A stretch of DNA of 18,492 bases from an uncultured Oscillospiraceae bacterium (lineage in GTDB: Bacteria > Bacillota > Clostridia > Oscillospirales > Oscillospiraceae): positions 1 to 18,492 of the forward strand of contig CAADUV010000124.1 of the NCBI GenBank assembly GCA_900752305.1, written 5' to 3'. The first letter of the stretch is position 1. Every line of letters begins with the position of its first letter. Positions 7,489 through 15,372 of the stretch are shown here, one piece after another. The translations under genes and the position numbers were made by a program. The notes under the pieces were generated by a model. The model did not search any database. It had not been told where the DNA came from and saw only the letters and a list, made by a program, of their open reading frames with translations.

Positions 7489-9402
7489 TTACTTCATCAG
7501 CTTGCAGACGTCAGCGGTGAAGGCTGCGGCATCGTCCAGGGGCAGGCCGGCGATGATGAGAGCCTGGTTGTAGAGCAGGTTGGTGTACAGCTTGGCCTTT
7601 TCCTCATCGTCAATGATGGCCTCCTTCAGTGCCTTGTAGGCATCGGAATCGGCGTTCAGCTCCAAGACACGCTGTGCCTTATAGCCCAGGGCTTCTCTGC
7701 CGCGGCGGTTGAAGTACTTTTCCATCTCCAGGGAGATGGGGCCGTCGGCCACCATGCAGACGGGCTGGCTCTTGAGGATGCGGCTGATGCGGACGTCGGC
7801 TACCTTTTCGCCCAGGTGCTGCTTTACGAAGTCCACCACGAAGGTGTTGGCCTTGTTCTTGGCCTCGGCTTCTGCCTTCTCCTCGTCGCTCTCGGGCAGG
7901 GCGTCCTCGGCGTTGATGCTCTTGAACAGCTTGCCGTCGTACTGGACCAGCAACTGGGTGACGAACTCATCCAGGTCGTCGGTCAGGTACAGGATCTCAT
8001 AGCCCTTGTCCAAGATCCGTTCTGCCTGGGGCAGCTTTGCCATCTGGCTGATCTCCTGGCCGCAGGCATAGTAGATATAGGTCTGGTCTTCCTTCATCCG
8101 TTCCGTGTACTCCTTCAGGGTGGTGCCCTCGGGTACTTCGGAGGAGGAGAACAGGATTAGGTCTTCCAGGACGGTGCGGTCTGCGCCGGAGGCGATGCCG
8201 AACTTGATCTGGGGGCCGAAGGCGTCCCAGAAGGTGTGGTACTTCTTGCGGTCGTCCTTCTGGATGCGCATCAGCTCGTTCTTGATCTTCTTTTCCAGGT
8301 TCCGGCTGATGACCTGGAGGACACGGGTCTGCTGGAGCATTTCACGACTGATGTTCAGGTCCACGTCGGGGGTATCCACGATACCGCTGACGAAACGGAA
8401 GTGCTCGGGGATCAGGTCTTCGCACTTGTCCATAATCATAACGCCGGAGGAATACAGACGCAGGCCGCGCTTGGACTCACGGGTATAAAATTCCTGGGAG
8501 GCGGTTTCGGGGATGAACATGAGGGCGGTGTAGGAGACATTGCCTTCTGCGGCCACGCGCATGGTGGTCAGGGGCTTGCCGGAGGCGCCGAAGTTCTGCT
8601 GATAGAACTGGGTGTATTCCTCTTCCTTCACGTCTTCCTTGGGACGGTTCCACAGGGGGATCATGGAGTTCAGGACTTCCCATTCCTGATAGCTCTCCCA
8701 GCCCTGCTGTTCGCCTTCGGGGGCGTTGGGGTCCTTTTCCTTCATCCGGGTCTTTTCCATCAGGCATTCGATGGGGTAACGGATATAGTCGGAATAGCGC
8801 TTGACCAGGTGCTTGATCATGTAGCTCTCCAGGTACTGGTGATAGCTCTCTTCCTCAGTGTCCGCCTTGATGTTCAGGATGACGTCGGTGCCCACCGTGT
8901 CACGGGTGGTCTCCTGGATGGTGAAGCCGTCTACGCCGTCGGAATCCCACTGATAGGCCTTGTCACTGCCATAGGCACGGGAGATGACGGTGACGTGGTC
9001 GGCCACCATGAAGGTGGAGTAGAAGCCCACGCCGAACTGACCGATGACGTCCACGTCGGCCTCGTCTACGCCGGAGCCTTCGGCTACGTCCTTGCGGAAC
9101 TTGAAGGAGCCGGAACGGGCGATGGTGCCCAGGTTCTTCTCCAGTTCTTCGGCGGTCATGCCGATGCCGTTATCGGAGATGGTCAGCTGGCTGTTTTCCT
9201 TGTCGGGCAGGATGCGGATCTTGAAATCGCTTCGGTTCAGGCCAACCTTGTCGTCGGTCAGCGCTTTATAGGCCAGCTTGTCGATGGCGTCGCTGGCGTT
9301 GGAGATGACTTCCCGTAGGAAGATCTCTTTATTGGTGTAGATGGAGTTGATCATTAAGTCCAGCAGACGCTGGCTTTCTGCTTGAAATTGCTTTTTTTCC
9401 AT
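7489..9402 (-). CDS. htpG: Molecular chaperone HtpG (bacterial Hsp90)
   Basis: This cytoplasmic ATP-dependent chaperone has 637 residues, close to the 624 of E. coli HtpG. The N-terminal GHKL ATPase domain shows E31/N35/D38 in EVISNASDAIDKL, D77-N-G-I-G-M and the lid motif GQFGVGFYSTFMVA at 121-134. The middle domain contains the conserved RGLRLYSSGVMI and DLNISREMLQQ segments with the catalytic-loop Arg, and a C-terminal dimerisation domain follows. There is no MEEVD tail, as expected for bacteria. The ATG at 9402 is used because AGGGG stands 8 bases before it and the family begins with this MEKKQF-like sequence; a 42-codon in-frame extension runs through the promoter and CIRCE box and is not coding. 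Regulation: the promoter overlaps a CIRCE element, which implies HrcA repression and heat induction. Confidence 0.98.
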   Translation of the reverse strand: MEKKQFQAESQRLLDLMINSIYTNKEIFLREVISNASDAIDKLAYKALTDDKVGLNRSDFKIRILPDKENSQLTISDNGIGMTAEELEKNLGTIARSGSFKFRKDVAEGSGVDEADVDVIGQFGVGFYSTFMVADHVTVISRAYGSDKAYQWDSDGVDGFTIQETTRDTVGTDVILNIKADTEEESYHQYLESYMIKHLVKRYSDYIRYPIECLMEKTRMKEKDPNAPEGEQQGWESYQEWEVLNSMIPLWNRPKEDVKEEEYTQFYQQNFGASGKPLTTMRVAAEGNVSYTALMFIPETASQEFYTRESKRGLRLYSSGVMIMDKCEDLIPEHFRFVSGIVDTPDVDLNISREMLQQTRVLQVISRNLEKKIKNELMRIQKDDRKKYHTFWDAFGPQIKFGIASGADRTVLEDLILFSSSEVPEGTTLKEYTERMKEDQTYIYYACGQEISQMAKLPQAERILDKGYEILYLTDDLDEFVTQLLVQYDGKLFKSINAEDALPESDEEKAEAEAKNKANTFVVDFVKQHLGEKVADVRISRILKSQPVCMVADGPISLEMEKYFNRRGREALGYKAQRVLELNADSDAYKALKEAIIDDEEKAKLYTNLLYNQALIIAGLPLDDAAAFTADVCKLMK

Positions 9403-9469
9403 AGTTGTTTCCCCTTTATATTGAAGTGTATTTTTAAACGAAATAGAAACGATTCTCCCTTCGGAATCT

Positions 9470-9496
9470 TTAGCACTCTGTTCTCTTGAGTGCCAG
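9470..9496 (-). promoter_or_regulatory. CIRCE element (HrcA operator) upstream of htpG
   Basis: TTAGCACTC (9470-9478), a 9-base spacer and GAGTGCCAG (9488-9496) match the CIRCE consensus TTAGCACTC-N9-GAGTGCTAA at 16 of 18 arm positions. It lies immediately downstream of the -10 box, covering the predicted transcription start. Confidence 0.9.
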
Positions 9497-9499
9497 TAT

Positions 9500-9528
9500 A
9501 TCATACGCCATTTTCCCGAAAAAAGCAA
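9500..9528 (-). promoter_or_regulatory. Sigma-A-type promoter of htpG
   Basis: On the minus strand, -35 TTGCTT (9523-9528) and -10 TATGAT (9500-9505) are 17 bases apart. The start falls in the CIRCE box, leaving a leader of about 90 bases. Confidence 0.75.
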
Positions 9529-9698
9529 GCCTGTGAGCGAAAAAATATTTCTCTCTTAGGGAAAGTGCTGAATCCAAGGGGGGAAAGGTGGGAGAAAAAT
9601 TGAGGGGAGGAAAAGAGAGCAGAAGAAGGGGTGAGTGGGAACGGGAGAAAAAACTCGTGTTTTGCGTGCAAAGGGGGCAAGCTGTGTGAGAAAACTGC
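9529..9698. other. Purine-rich gap at the host/phage junction
   Basis: This stretch is strongly A/G-rich on the plus strand and contains no convincing gene. The host minus-strand units end here and the plus-strand phage genes begin. It is the likely place for a prophage end or a cos/pac region, but I see no diagnostic repeat. Confidence 0.4.
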
Positions 9699-9740
9699 CG
9701 CCAGAAGGGACAGAGCCCCTCTGGCGCCATTGTGTTTTTC
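9699..9740 (+). terminator. Hairpin with T-tract before the phage late genes
   Basis: CGCCAGAAGGG (9699-9709) pairs with CCCTCTGGCG (9717-9726) with one bulged A, and a T-rich stretch (9730-9740) follows. As no plus-strand gene precedes it in the window, it would insulate terS from upstream transcription. Confidence 0.5.
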
Positions 9741-9757
9741 TCAGATTCCACTACAAT
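9730..9757 (+). promoter_or_regulatory. Candidate promoter for the terminase genes
   Basis: TTGTGT (9730-9735) and TACAAT (9752-9757) are 16 bases apart. The predicted start is about 25 bases before the terS ATG. The -35 box overlaps the T-tract of the preceding hairpin. Confidence 0.5.
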
Positions 9758-9788
9758 AGCCCCAACAAGCCCGTGGGAGGTGAACAAG

Positions 9789-10310
9789 ATGCGGGTACGA
9801 CAGTGGCTGGAAGAGCCGGGACTGACACTGATCCGTGGGTGGGCGCGAGCGGGGGTTTCCCCTCGTACCATTGCCGGACGGATGGGCGTGGGGCTGCGGA
9901 CGCTGGAGCGGTGGCGGCGGAAGTATCCGGCGTTGGCGCTGGCATTGTCCGGCACCAAAGAGGTGGTGGACAGCCAGGTGGAGGACGCCCTGCTGCAAAA
10001 GGCGCTGGGGTACGAGAGTGTCGAGCGGAAGGTGGAGGTGAGCGCCAAGGGGGAGCGGAAGGAGGTCAGCACGGTGAAGCAGGTGGGGCCGGATGTGTCT
10101 GCCATCTCCCTGTGGCTGAAAAAGCGAAGGCCAGAGCAGTGGGGGGACGGCGAGAGCGTCCAGGCGCTGCCGGAGAGCAACCTGCTGACCTTACTGAGCT
10201 GGGAGAGGGGGGAGCTGGATGGAATATCAGAGCTTCAGCCCACGGCAGAAGCTGACCATGACCTGGTGGAACCACAAGGGGTTCCAAGGACGGGACGGAG
10301 TGATCTGTGA
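9789..10310 (+). CDS. Phage terminase small subunit
   Basis: TerS recognises phage DNA and brings it to the large subunit for packaging. The 173-residue protein begins with a helix-turn-helix region (about 12-45: GWARAGVSPRTIAGRMGVGLRTLERWRRKYP), as in the homeodomain-like TerS family. A central segment, about 55-120, ends in SLWLKKRRPEQWGD, a sequence common near the end of this family's core. The ATG at 9789 is selected because GGAGGTG lies 6 bases before it; the in-frame ATG at 9732 falls in the promoter. The last 30 codons overlap the start of terL in another frame, an unusually long overlap. The extra tail after WGD is poorly conserved-looking. Confidence 0.85.
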   Translation: MRVRQWLEEPGLTLIRGWARAGVSPRTIAGRMGVGLRTLERWRRKYPALALALSGTKEVVDSQVEDALLQKALGYESVERKVEVSAKGERKEVSTVKQVGPDVSAISLWLKKRRPEQWGDGESVQALPESNLLTLLSWERGELDGISELQPTAEADHDLVEPQGVPRTGRSDL

Positions 10311-11475
10311 CGGCTCCGTCCGAAGCGGCAAGACGTTATCCATGACGGTGGGGTTCTTCCTGTGGAGTATGGCCACCTTTCAGGAGAAGCGGTTTGCCCT
10401 GTGTGGGAAGACCATTGAGACCCTGCGCCGGAACGTGATCTGGGAGGCGCCTCGGTGGCTGGAGGGGGTGTTCCAGTTCCAGGAGAAGCGGAGCGAGAAC
10501 CGCATCACGGTGACCGGGATGGGACATCAAAATGAGTACTATCTGTTCGGAGGCAAGGATGAAGGGAGTTATGCCTTGATCCAGGGCATCACCTTGGCTG
10601 GGGTGCTCTTCGACGAGGTGGTGCTGATGCCCAGGTCTTTCGTGGAGCAGGCGTTGGCTCGCTGCAGCGTGGAGGGGTCCCGATATTGGTTCAACTGCAA
10701 TCCGGAAGGCCCTGAGCATTGGTTCTATCGGGAGTGGATCCAGCAGTGGGAGCGGAAGAATATGCTCTATCTGCACTTCACCATGGCGGACAATCCTGCC
10801 CTTGCGCCCTCGGTGCGGGCACGGTATGAGGCCACCTATACGGGGGTCTTCTATGACCGGTATGTGCGTGGGCTGTGGGTGGCGGCGGAGGGACTCATCT
10901 ATGATATGTTCCGGCCGGAGGTGCATCTGCTCCGGCAGGCGGCGGACTGTGTGGGTGGGTGCTACATCAGCTGTGACTACGGCACCCGGAACCCCACGGT
11001 GTTCCTGTTGTGGCGGAAGCTGCGGGGGGCGGAACGGTGGGTGTGTCAGAAGGAGTACTACTGGGACGGCCGCCGGGAGATGCGGCAGAAGACCGATGGG
11101 GAGTATGCCGATGACCTGCTGACGCTGCTGGACGGGGAAGCGCCCCGTGGGGTGGTGGTGGACCCGTCGGCCGCATCCTTTATCACCGAGCTGCGCCAAC
11201 GTGGGCTGCCGGTGCTGCCGGGGGACAACCGGGTGGCGGATGGCATCCGAGCGGTGGGGGAGCTGCTGCGAGGGGAACGGCTGTTGTTTCAGGCGGAGTG
11301 TGTCCACACGGCGGTGGAGTTTCGGAGCTATGTATGGGACGAGAAGAACGCAGCCCAAGGGGTGGACAAGCCAGTGAAGGAGCACGACCACTGTATGGAT
11401 GCGGTGCGCTATTTCGTGATGACGGTGGTACAGCGGGAGAGCGCCCGGGCGCGGAGGCGGCCGAGGGGGTTGTGA
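10219..11475 (+). CDS. Phage terminase large subunit (PBSX/SPP1-type)
   Basis: TerL is the ATP-driven motor and headful nuclease that packages phage DNA. The 418 residues match the family's usual 400-440. The ATPase domain has a deviant Walker A SVRSGKT at 33-39 (Lys38) and a Walker B VLFDE with D132-E133. The RNase H-like nuclease domain has D253 (SCDYGT), D315 (VVVDPS) and D394 (HDHCMDAVRY), the expected acidic triad. The ATG at 10219 follows a G-rich ribosome site (GGGGGGAG). The gene starts inside terS. A strong terminator and a ~300-base non-coding gap follow it, which is odd for a late operon. All key catalytic residues are intact. Confidence 0.95.
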   Translation: MEYQSFSPRQKLTMTWWNHKGFQGRDGVICDGSVRSGKTLSMTVGFFLWSMATFQEKRFALCGKTIETLRRNVIWEAPRWLEGVFQFQEKRSENRITVTGMGHQNEYYLFGGKDEGSYALIQGITLAGVLFDEVVLMPRSFVEQALARCSVEGSRYWFNCNPEGPEHWFYREWIQQWERKNMLYLHFTMADNPALAPSVRARYEATYTGVFYDRYVRGLWVAAEGLIYDMFRPEVHLLRQAADCVGGCYISCDYGTRNPTVFLLWRKLRGAERWVCQKEYYWDGRREMRQKTDGEYADDLLTLLDGEAPRGVVVDPSAASFITELRQRGLPVLPGDNRVADGIRAVGELLRGERLLFQAECVHTAVEFRSYVWDEKNAAQGVDKPVKEHDHCMDAVRYFVMTVVQRESARARRRPRGL

Positions 11476-11501
11476 GTTTTTGGAGAGAAGACAGCGAGTC
11501 G

Positions 11502-11536
11502 GAGGGAGAACCCCCGGCGAGGGTTCTCCCTCTTTT
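11502..11536 (+). terminator. Strong intrinsic terminator directly after terL
   Basis: A perfect 12-bp stem (GAGGGAGAACCC / GGGTTCTCCCTC) with a 7-base loop is followed by TTTTC. It lies between two genes of what is normally one late operon. Confidence 0.8.
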
Positions 11537-11686
11537 CAGCTACGCTGAAAATTCACCCTTTCCTGCGCTTTAGAAGCACAGGGGTATTTCGCTGACTGCG
11601 GTCAGCGACCAGGGGTTTCACCCCTGGACCCTAGTCGCTTTTGTCACTCTGTGTAAGTTCGATTAAGCCAAATCTTAGATTTGGAA
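11533..11686. repeat. Cluster of perfect hairpins between terL and portal
   Basis: The gap 11476-11775 holds no gene. After the terminator come four compact inverted repeats: TTTTCAGC-TAC-GCTGAAAA (11533-11551), CGCTGAC-TGCG-GTCAGCG (11590-11607), CCAGGGGT-TTC-ACCCCTGG (11609-11627) and CCAAATC-TTA-GATTTGG (about 11668-11684). Their density and short loops resemble dispersed intergenic palindromic elements. A weak TTGTCA (11641) with TAAGCC 17 bases on is the only promoter-like sequence. Confidence 0.7.
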
Positions 11687-11694
11687 TCTCACTT

Positions 11695-11733
11695 AAAAGC
11701 TCCGCAAAACTGAAAATGGGCCTGCGGCGCTTG
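11695..11733. repeat. Short bipartite repeat, copy 2 (inside the late operon)
   Basis: The blocks AAAAGCTCCGCAAAACT (11695-11711) and GGCCTGCGGCGCTTG (11719-11733) are identical to those at 7438-7475, with 7 different bases between them. It is in the same orientation on the plus strand and sits 43 bases before the portal start. Confidence 0.8.
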
Positions 11734-11775
11734 AAATTTGGAAAGGCAGAACACAAACGGAGAAGGAGGGATTTT

Positions 11776-13152
11776 TTGATCTGTTACATTGACCGAGCGG
11801 AGCTGGGGGATGTGGAGGCGCTGGAGCCTGCGGTACTGCTCTATCTGATTCAGAAGGCAGAGCAGGCCAACGGGCGCTACACCCGGCTGGAGCGCTACTA
11901 TCGCGGGGACTATCATCTGCTCTATCCCCGGCCGGAGACAGATGAAGTGCGGGTGTACATCAACTACGCCAAGTATGTGGTGGACATTGCTCTGGGGTAC
12001 TATCTGGGACAGCCCGTCAAGTATGACCACAATCCGACCCGTCGTGGTGCGGCGCTGCCGGGGTGGCAGGAAGAAGGGCTGACCGTGGGGGAGAGCACCA
12101 TTGATCTGGCGCCCCTGCTGCGGTGCTATGACAGCCAGCACATCAGCCAGGTGGATTTGGAGATTGGTCGGAGCATGGGTGTGATGGGGGAAGGGCTGGA
12201 GCTGTGTTATGCCTCCAGTGACGCCCATCCCCAGCCTAAGAGTGCGGCCATCGACCCGCGGAACGGGATTTTGGTGTGCGACACCACGGTGGAACATCGC
12301 AAGCTCTGTGCCCTGGTCTGGGAGAAGCGGGAGACTACCCAGCGGGTGCCCTATTATGCGCTGACGCTGTACACCGACCGGACGGAGCGGGACTATCGCA
12401 GTGACAGCTTGAAGAACGCCATCTTCCATCAGGTGGGAGAGACCCGGGAGCATTTCTTTGGGGCGGTGCCGGTCATCGCCTATGGGAACAACCGGGAGCG
12501 GCAGGGAGATTTTGAACAGATCACCAGCTTGATTGACGCGTACAACGGCTTGATGAGCAGCCGTTTGACCGACAAGAAGAAGTTCGTGGATGCGCTGCTG
12601 GTGTTCTTCGGCATGACCCTCCGGGATGGCGACGAGGAGAAGCTGGCGCGGGAGAAGTTTTTGGATGGTGCGCCCCTGGACGCGCGGGCGGAGTACATTC
12701 AAAAGACCTTTGACGAACAGAGCGTGCAGGTGCTGGCCGATGCGCTGGTGCGGGAGATGCACAAGATGACGCTGACGGTGGACATGAGCGACGAGAAGTT
12801 CGCGGGCAATAGCTCCGGGCAGGCGTTGAAGCTCAAACTGCTGACCATGGATCTGTTGGTCAAGGGCAAGATGCGGCAGATGGAACAGGGACTGAAGGAG
12901 CGGTTCCAGCTCTACAACCGCTGGTTGGTCACCATGGGTGAGATGAAGCCGGTGGGCGTGGAGGATGTGGACGTAGTGTTCACGGTGAATCTGCCGGTGA
13001 ATGAGGCGGAAGTGGTGGAGATGGTCACCAGCCTGCAGGGCATCGTGGATGACCAGACCCTGCTCAGTCAGCTCTGGTTCGTGTCCGACCCGAAAGAGGC
13101 AGTGGACAACCTCCGGCGGCAGAAGGCGCTGGAGGGCGGTCAGGAGCAGTGA
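11776..13152 (+). CDS. Phage portal protein (SPP1 gp6-like)
   Basis: The portal forms the ring at the capsid vertex through which DNA enters. With a TTG start at 11776 the protein has 458 residues, within the usual 450-500. That start is chosen because AAGGAGGG (11763-11770) precedes it at good spacing; the frame is open back to 11641 but has no ribosome site there and runs through the repeat element. Family features are INYAKYVVDIALGYYLGQPV near the N-terminus, VPVIAYGNNRERQGDFEQI followed by the long SLIDAYNGLMSSRLTDKKKF helix, and SGQALKLKLLTMDLL, all typical of the SPP1-gp6-like portals. No minor head protein gene follows, which differs from SPP1. The gene has no tight coupling to terL. 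Confidence 0.92.
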   Translation: MICYIDRAELGDVEALEPAVLLYLIQKAEQANGRYTRLERYYRGDYHLLYPRPETDEVRVYINYAKYVVDIALGYYLGQPVKYDHNPTRRGAALPGWQEEGLTVGESTIDLAPLLRCYDSQHISQVDLEIGRSMGVMGEGLELCYASSDAHPQPKSAAIDPRNGILVCDTTVEHRKLCALVWEKRETTQRVPYYALTLYTDRTERDYRSDSLKNAIFHQVGETREHFFGAVPVIAYGNNRERQGDFEQITSLIDAYNGLMSSRLTDKKKFVDALLVFFGMTLRDGDEEKLAREKFLDGAPLDARAEYIQKTFDEQSVQVLADALVREMHKMTLTVDMSDEKFAGNSSGQALKLKLLTMDLLVKGKMRQMEQGLKERFQLYNRWLVTMGEMKPVGVEDVDVVFTVNLPVNEAEVVEMVTSLQGIVDDQTLLSQLWFVSDPKEAVDNLRRQKALEGGQEQ

Positions 13153-13170
13153 AGCATTTGGAGGTGTGAT

Positions 13171-13698
13171 ATGGCCAGAAAGGATCGAGAAAATTTGGAA
13201 CAGCTGATGGCGTCCAATCCCAAGCTCCAGGAACAGCTGGAGGAACGCGTTGCCGCTGCGGTGGCGGAGGCCCGTGCTGCGTGGGAGGCGGAGCAGGAGG
13301 TGCCGGAAGAGGAGGTTGCAGAGCCTTCCGAACCGGAGGAAGCCCGTCGGCTGGCAGAGGAACGGGAGGCGCTGGAGGAGGAGAAGGCCGCCTTTGCTCG
13401 GCAGCGGATGGAAGTGGCGGTAGGGCAGGAGCTGTGCAAGCGCAATTTGCCTGCTGCCTTTGCCCCGTGGCTGGCGGGGGAGACGGCGGAGGAATCCGCC
13501 CAGCGGCTGGACACCTTTGAGGTGCTGTTTCAGGAGGCCATCGCCCAGGCGGTGACCAGCCGGATGCGTGGTTCCGGTGCGCCCAAGGCGCCGGAGACGG
13601 CCAGGGGCTACAGCTGGCAGGAGCTGCGCAACATGACCCATCAGGAGATCAACGCCAACTGGACGGCGATTCAGAAGGCGTTGGAATCTGGCGGCTGA
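13171..13698 (+). CDS. Phage capsid scaffolding protein (DUF4355-like)
   Basis: This protein would guide capsid assembly and leave or be degraded before packaging. The 175 residues are highly charged, with a long coiled-coil-like stretch from about 5 to 85 rich in Glu, Ala and Arg. A segment LPAAFAPWLAGETAEESAQRL follows, then a C-terminal part ending in WQELRNMTHQEINANW, the layout of DUF4355 scaffold-like proteins found between portal and capsid genes. GGAGGTG precedes the ATG by about 6 bases, and the portal stop is 18 bases upstream. No protease domain is present here or nearby. Confidence 0.83.
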   Translation: MARKDRENLEQLMASNPKLQEQLEERVAAAVAEARAAWEAEQEVPEEEVAEPSEPEEARRLAEEREALEEEKAAFARQRMEVAVGQELCKRNLPAAFAPWLAGETAEESAQRLDTFEVLFQEAIAQAVTSRMRGSGAPKAPETARGYSWQELRNMTHQEINANWTAIQKALESGG

Positions 13699-13743
13699 GA
13701 GGTCGCTGGAAGATAAATTTACACACGAAAGGAAGGAATCAAG

Positions 13744-14616
13744 ATGGCATTTAGCAACTTTATCCCTGAAATCTGGTCCGCGAGACTGCTGGAACACATG
13801 GACAAGGTTCATGTGTACGCAAATCTGATGAACCGGGACTATGAGGGGGACATCAAGGCCTACGGCGACACGGTACACATCAATCTGCTGGGGGACATCA
13901 CCATCAGCAACTATACTGGCAGCGCCCTGGGCACTCCTCAGGAGCTGGACAGCACCAAGCAGACCCTGGAGATCAATCAGGCAAAATACTTTAACTTTAT
14001 CGTCAAGGACATTGACAACGCCCAGTCCAACCCCAAGCTGGTGGACGCCGCTATGGTCCGCGCCAGCTACAACATGAACGACGTCATCGACAAGTATTTG
14101 GCCAACCTGTTGGTCACCGGCACTGCCACCGCCAACGTCCTGTATGGCGATGACAGTCCCATCGTACCTACCAGCGAGACCGCTTACAACCTGCTGGTGG
14201 ATATGGGCGTGGCGCTGAGCGAGGCAAACGCGCCCATGTACGGCCGCTGGGTGGTGGTTCCCCCTTGGTTCCACGGCCTGCTGCTGAAGGATGACCGGTT
14301 TGTGGGCAACGGCACTGGGTTCAACCAGGCCATGCTCCAGGGTGGTCTGGTCGGTGAGGCTGCTGGCTTCCAGATTCATCTGTCCAACAACGTGCCCAAC
14401 ACCAGCGGCGCCAAGTACAAGATTTTGGCGGGTACTGCCGCGGCTGGCTCCTATGCGGAACAGCTGGTAGAGCTGGAGGCATATCGTGTGGAGAACAACT
14501 TCTGCGACGGTGTGAAGGGACTCCACGTGTACGGCGCGAAGGTGGTACAGCCTACCGGTCTGGTGGTGGCCACGGCCAGCAAGACCGCGTCTACCACCGG
14601 TGGCAGCGGTACCTGA
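13744..14616 (+). CDS. Phage major capsid protein
   Basis: This is the main shell subunit, expected to have the HK97 fold. It has 290 residues and begins with MAFSNFIPEIWSARLLEHMD, a typical start of the Firmicutes coat proteins of the P22-gene-5-like group (F.P.IW...L...). It follows the scaffold gene, with GGAAGGAA before the ATG, and shows capsid-like segments such as YNMNDVIDKYLANLL and VVVPPWFHGLLLKDDRF. There is no N-terminal propeptide of the HK97 type, in keeping with a separate scaffold gene. The C-terminus ends in a Thr/Ser/Gly-rich tail. Family placement beyond major capsid is from memory. Confidence 0.9.
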   Translation: MAFSNFIPEIWSARLLEHMDKVHVYANLMNRDYEGDIKAYGDTVHINLLGDITISNYTGSALGTPQELDSTKQTLEINQAKYFNFIVKDIDNAQSNPKLVDAAMVRASYNMNDVIDKYLANLLVTGTATANVLYGDDSPIVPTSETAYNLLVDMGVALSEANAPMYGRWVVVPPWFHGLLLKDDRFVGNGTGFNQAMLQGGLVGEAAGFQIHLSNNVPNTSGAKYKILAGTAAAGSYAEQLVELEAYRVENNFCDGVKGLHVYGAKVVQPTGLVVATASKTASTTGGSGT

Positions 14617-14633
14617 TCGAAGGCGGTGACGGG

Positions 14634-14990
14634 ATGACGGAAGTGCTGTTGGAAACGCTGTTGGAGCGGTTACAGCGGAAATTGTCCCTGACCGACCCGG
14701 ACAGTGAGGAACTGGCGCTGCTGGCGGATGAGCTGACCGACGCGGAGGGAAAGCTGCTGCTCTATCTGGATATGGACAGCCTGGAAGAGCGGTTCCATGG
14801 AACGGTGGTGGAGCTGGCGGCGCTGTACTATCAGCAGGACAAGCAGTCGGAAGACGGATGCTACGCCAGCCGGAGCTACACCGAGGGACAGGTCACCCAG
14901 TCGGACAGCTATCTGACGCCCAGCCAGCTGAAGCAGGCGGAAGCGGAGGTGCTGGAGAGCGTGGCACGCTACCGGAGGGTGTCATGCTGA
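14634..14990 (+). CDS. Phage head-tail connector (gp15/gp6-like adaptor)
   Basis: This small helical protein of 118 residues would form the ring under the portal. The sequence LLERLQRKLSLTDPDSEEL, the middle AEGKLLLYL and the segment GTVVELAALYYQQDKQSEDG match the layout of the phage connector family in which short helices are followed by a polar tail. A weak ribosome site (GGCGGTGACGGG) precedes the ATG, so expression may depend on coupling to the capsid gene 17 bases upstream. Its last 7 bases overlap the next gene. Confidence 0.82.
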   Translation: MTEVLLETLLERLQRKLSLTDPDSEELALLADELTDAEGKLLLYLDMDSLEERFHGTVVELAALYYQQDKQSEDGCYASRSYTEGQVTQSDSYLTPSQLKQAEAEVLESVARYRRVSC

Positions 14991-15358
14991 GCCGCAGGAC
15001 GCCGGCCGCCTGGCGGAAGGGGTTCGCCCTCCACCGTAGGAAGGCGGGAACCGACCGCTACGGGGACGCTGTGGCAGTGTACGATATGGAGCATCCGGAT
15101 GTGACGGTGGTGGATGGCGACGAGGACGGCATCTGCTGGCAGTCCGTCCGCACCTGGCAGTCGGGGGGCAATCTGTCCTCCGGCGGCCGGGTGGACGCTG
15201 GCGGCGAGCGGATCGGCGGCATCCTGGAAGGGGTGGTGTATGGCAGCTTGGAGGCGGCGGTCTTTGACCGATTGGTCATCGACGGAGCGGTGTACGAGCT
15301 GCGCGCCATCCAGTCCTGGCCCTGCCACCGGGTGTTCCAGCTCCAGCGGCTGAGATAA
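14984..15358 (+). CDS. Phage head closure / head-tail joining protein (gp16-like)
   Basis: The 124-residue protein sits where head-closure (stopper) proteins occur. The ATG at 14984 overlaps the connector stop by 7 bases and has GGAGGG just before it; the longer frame from 14858 lies inside the connector gene. The sequence has basic N-terminal residues, then a beta-rich region with Gly turns (GDEDGICWQSVRTWQSGG, GGILEGVVYGS) and a typical late segment GAVYELRAIQSWPCHRVFQLQ. Assignment rests on position, size and the beta-rich pattern. Confidence 0.72.
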   Translation: MLSRRTPAAWRKGFALHRRKAGTDRYGDAVAVYDMEHPDVTVVDGDEDGICWQSVRTWQSGGNLSSGGRVDAGGERIGGILEGVVYGSLEAAVFDRLVIDGAVYELRAIQSWPCHRVFQLQRLR

Positions 15359-15372
15359 GGAGGTGATGTGCT

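Noticed and set aside
9470..10180. A 236-codon minus-strand frame running through the htpG promoter and into terS
   Set aside because: It crosses the CIRCE box, promoter and terS; Ser/Pro/Leu-rich with no motif.
7438..11733. The two bipartite repeat copies as attL/attR of the phage
   Set aside because: They would enclose htpG and only the terminase genes, and the second copy lies inside the late operon; a dispersed element explains them better.
11689..14526. A 945-codon open frame on the minus strand opposite portal, scaffold and capsid
   Set aside because: It mirrors well-recognised phage genes on the plus strand, and its composition (Leu/His/Gln/Arg-rich without domains) is that of an antisense frame in GC-rich DNA. 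No ribosome site or family motif.
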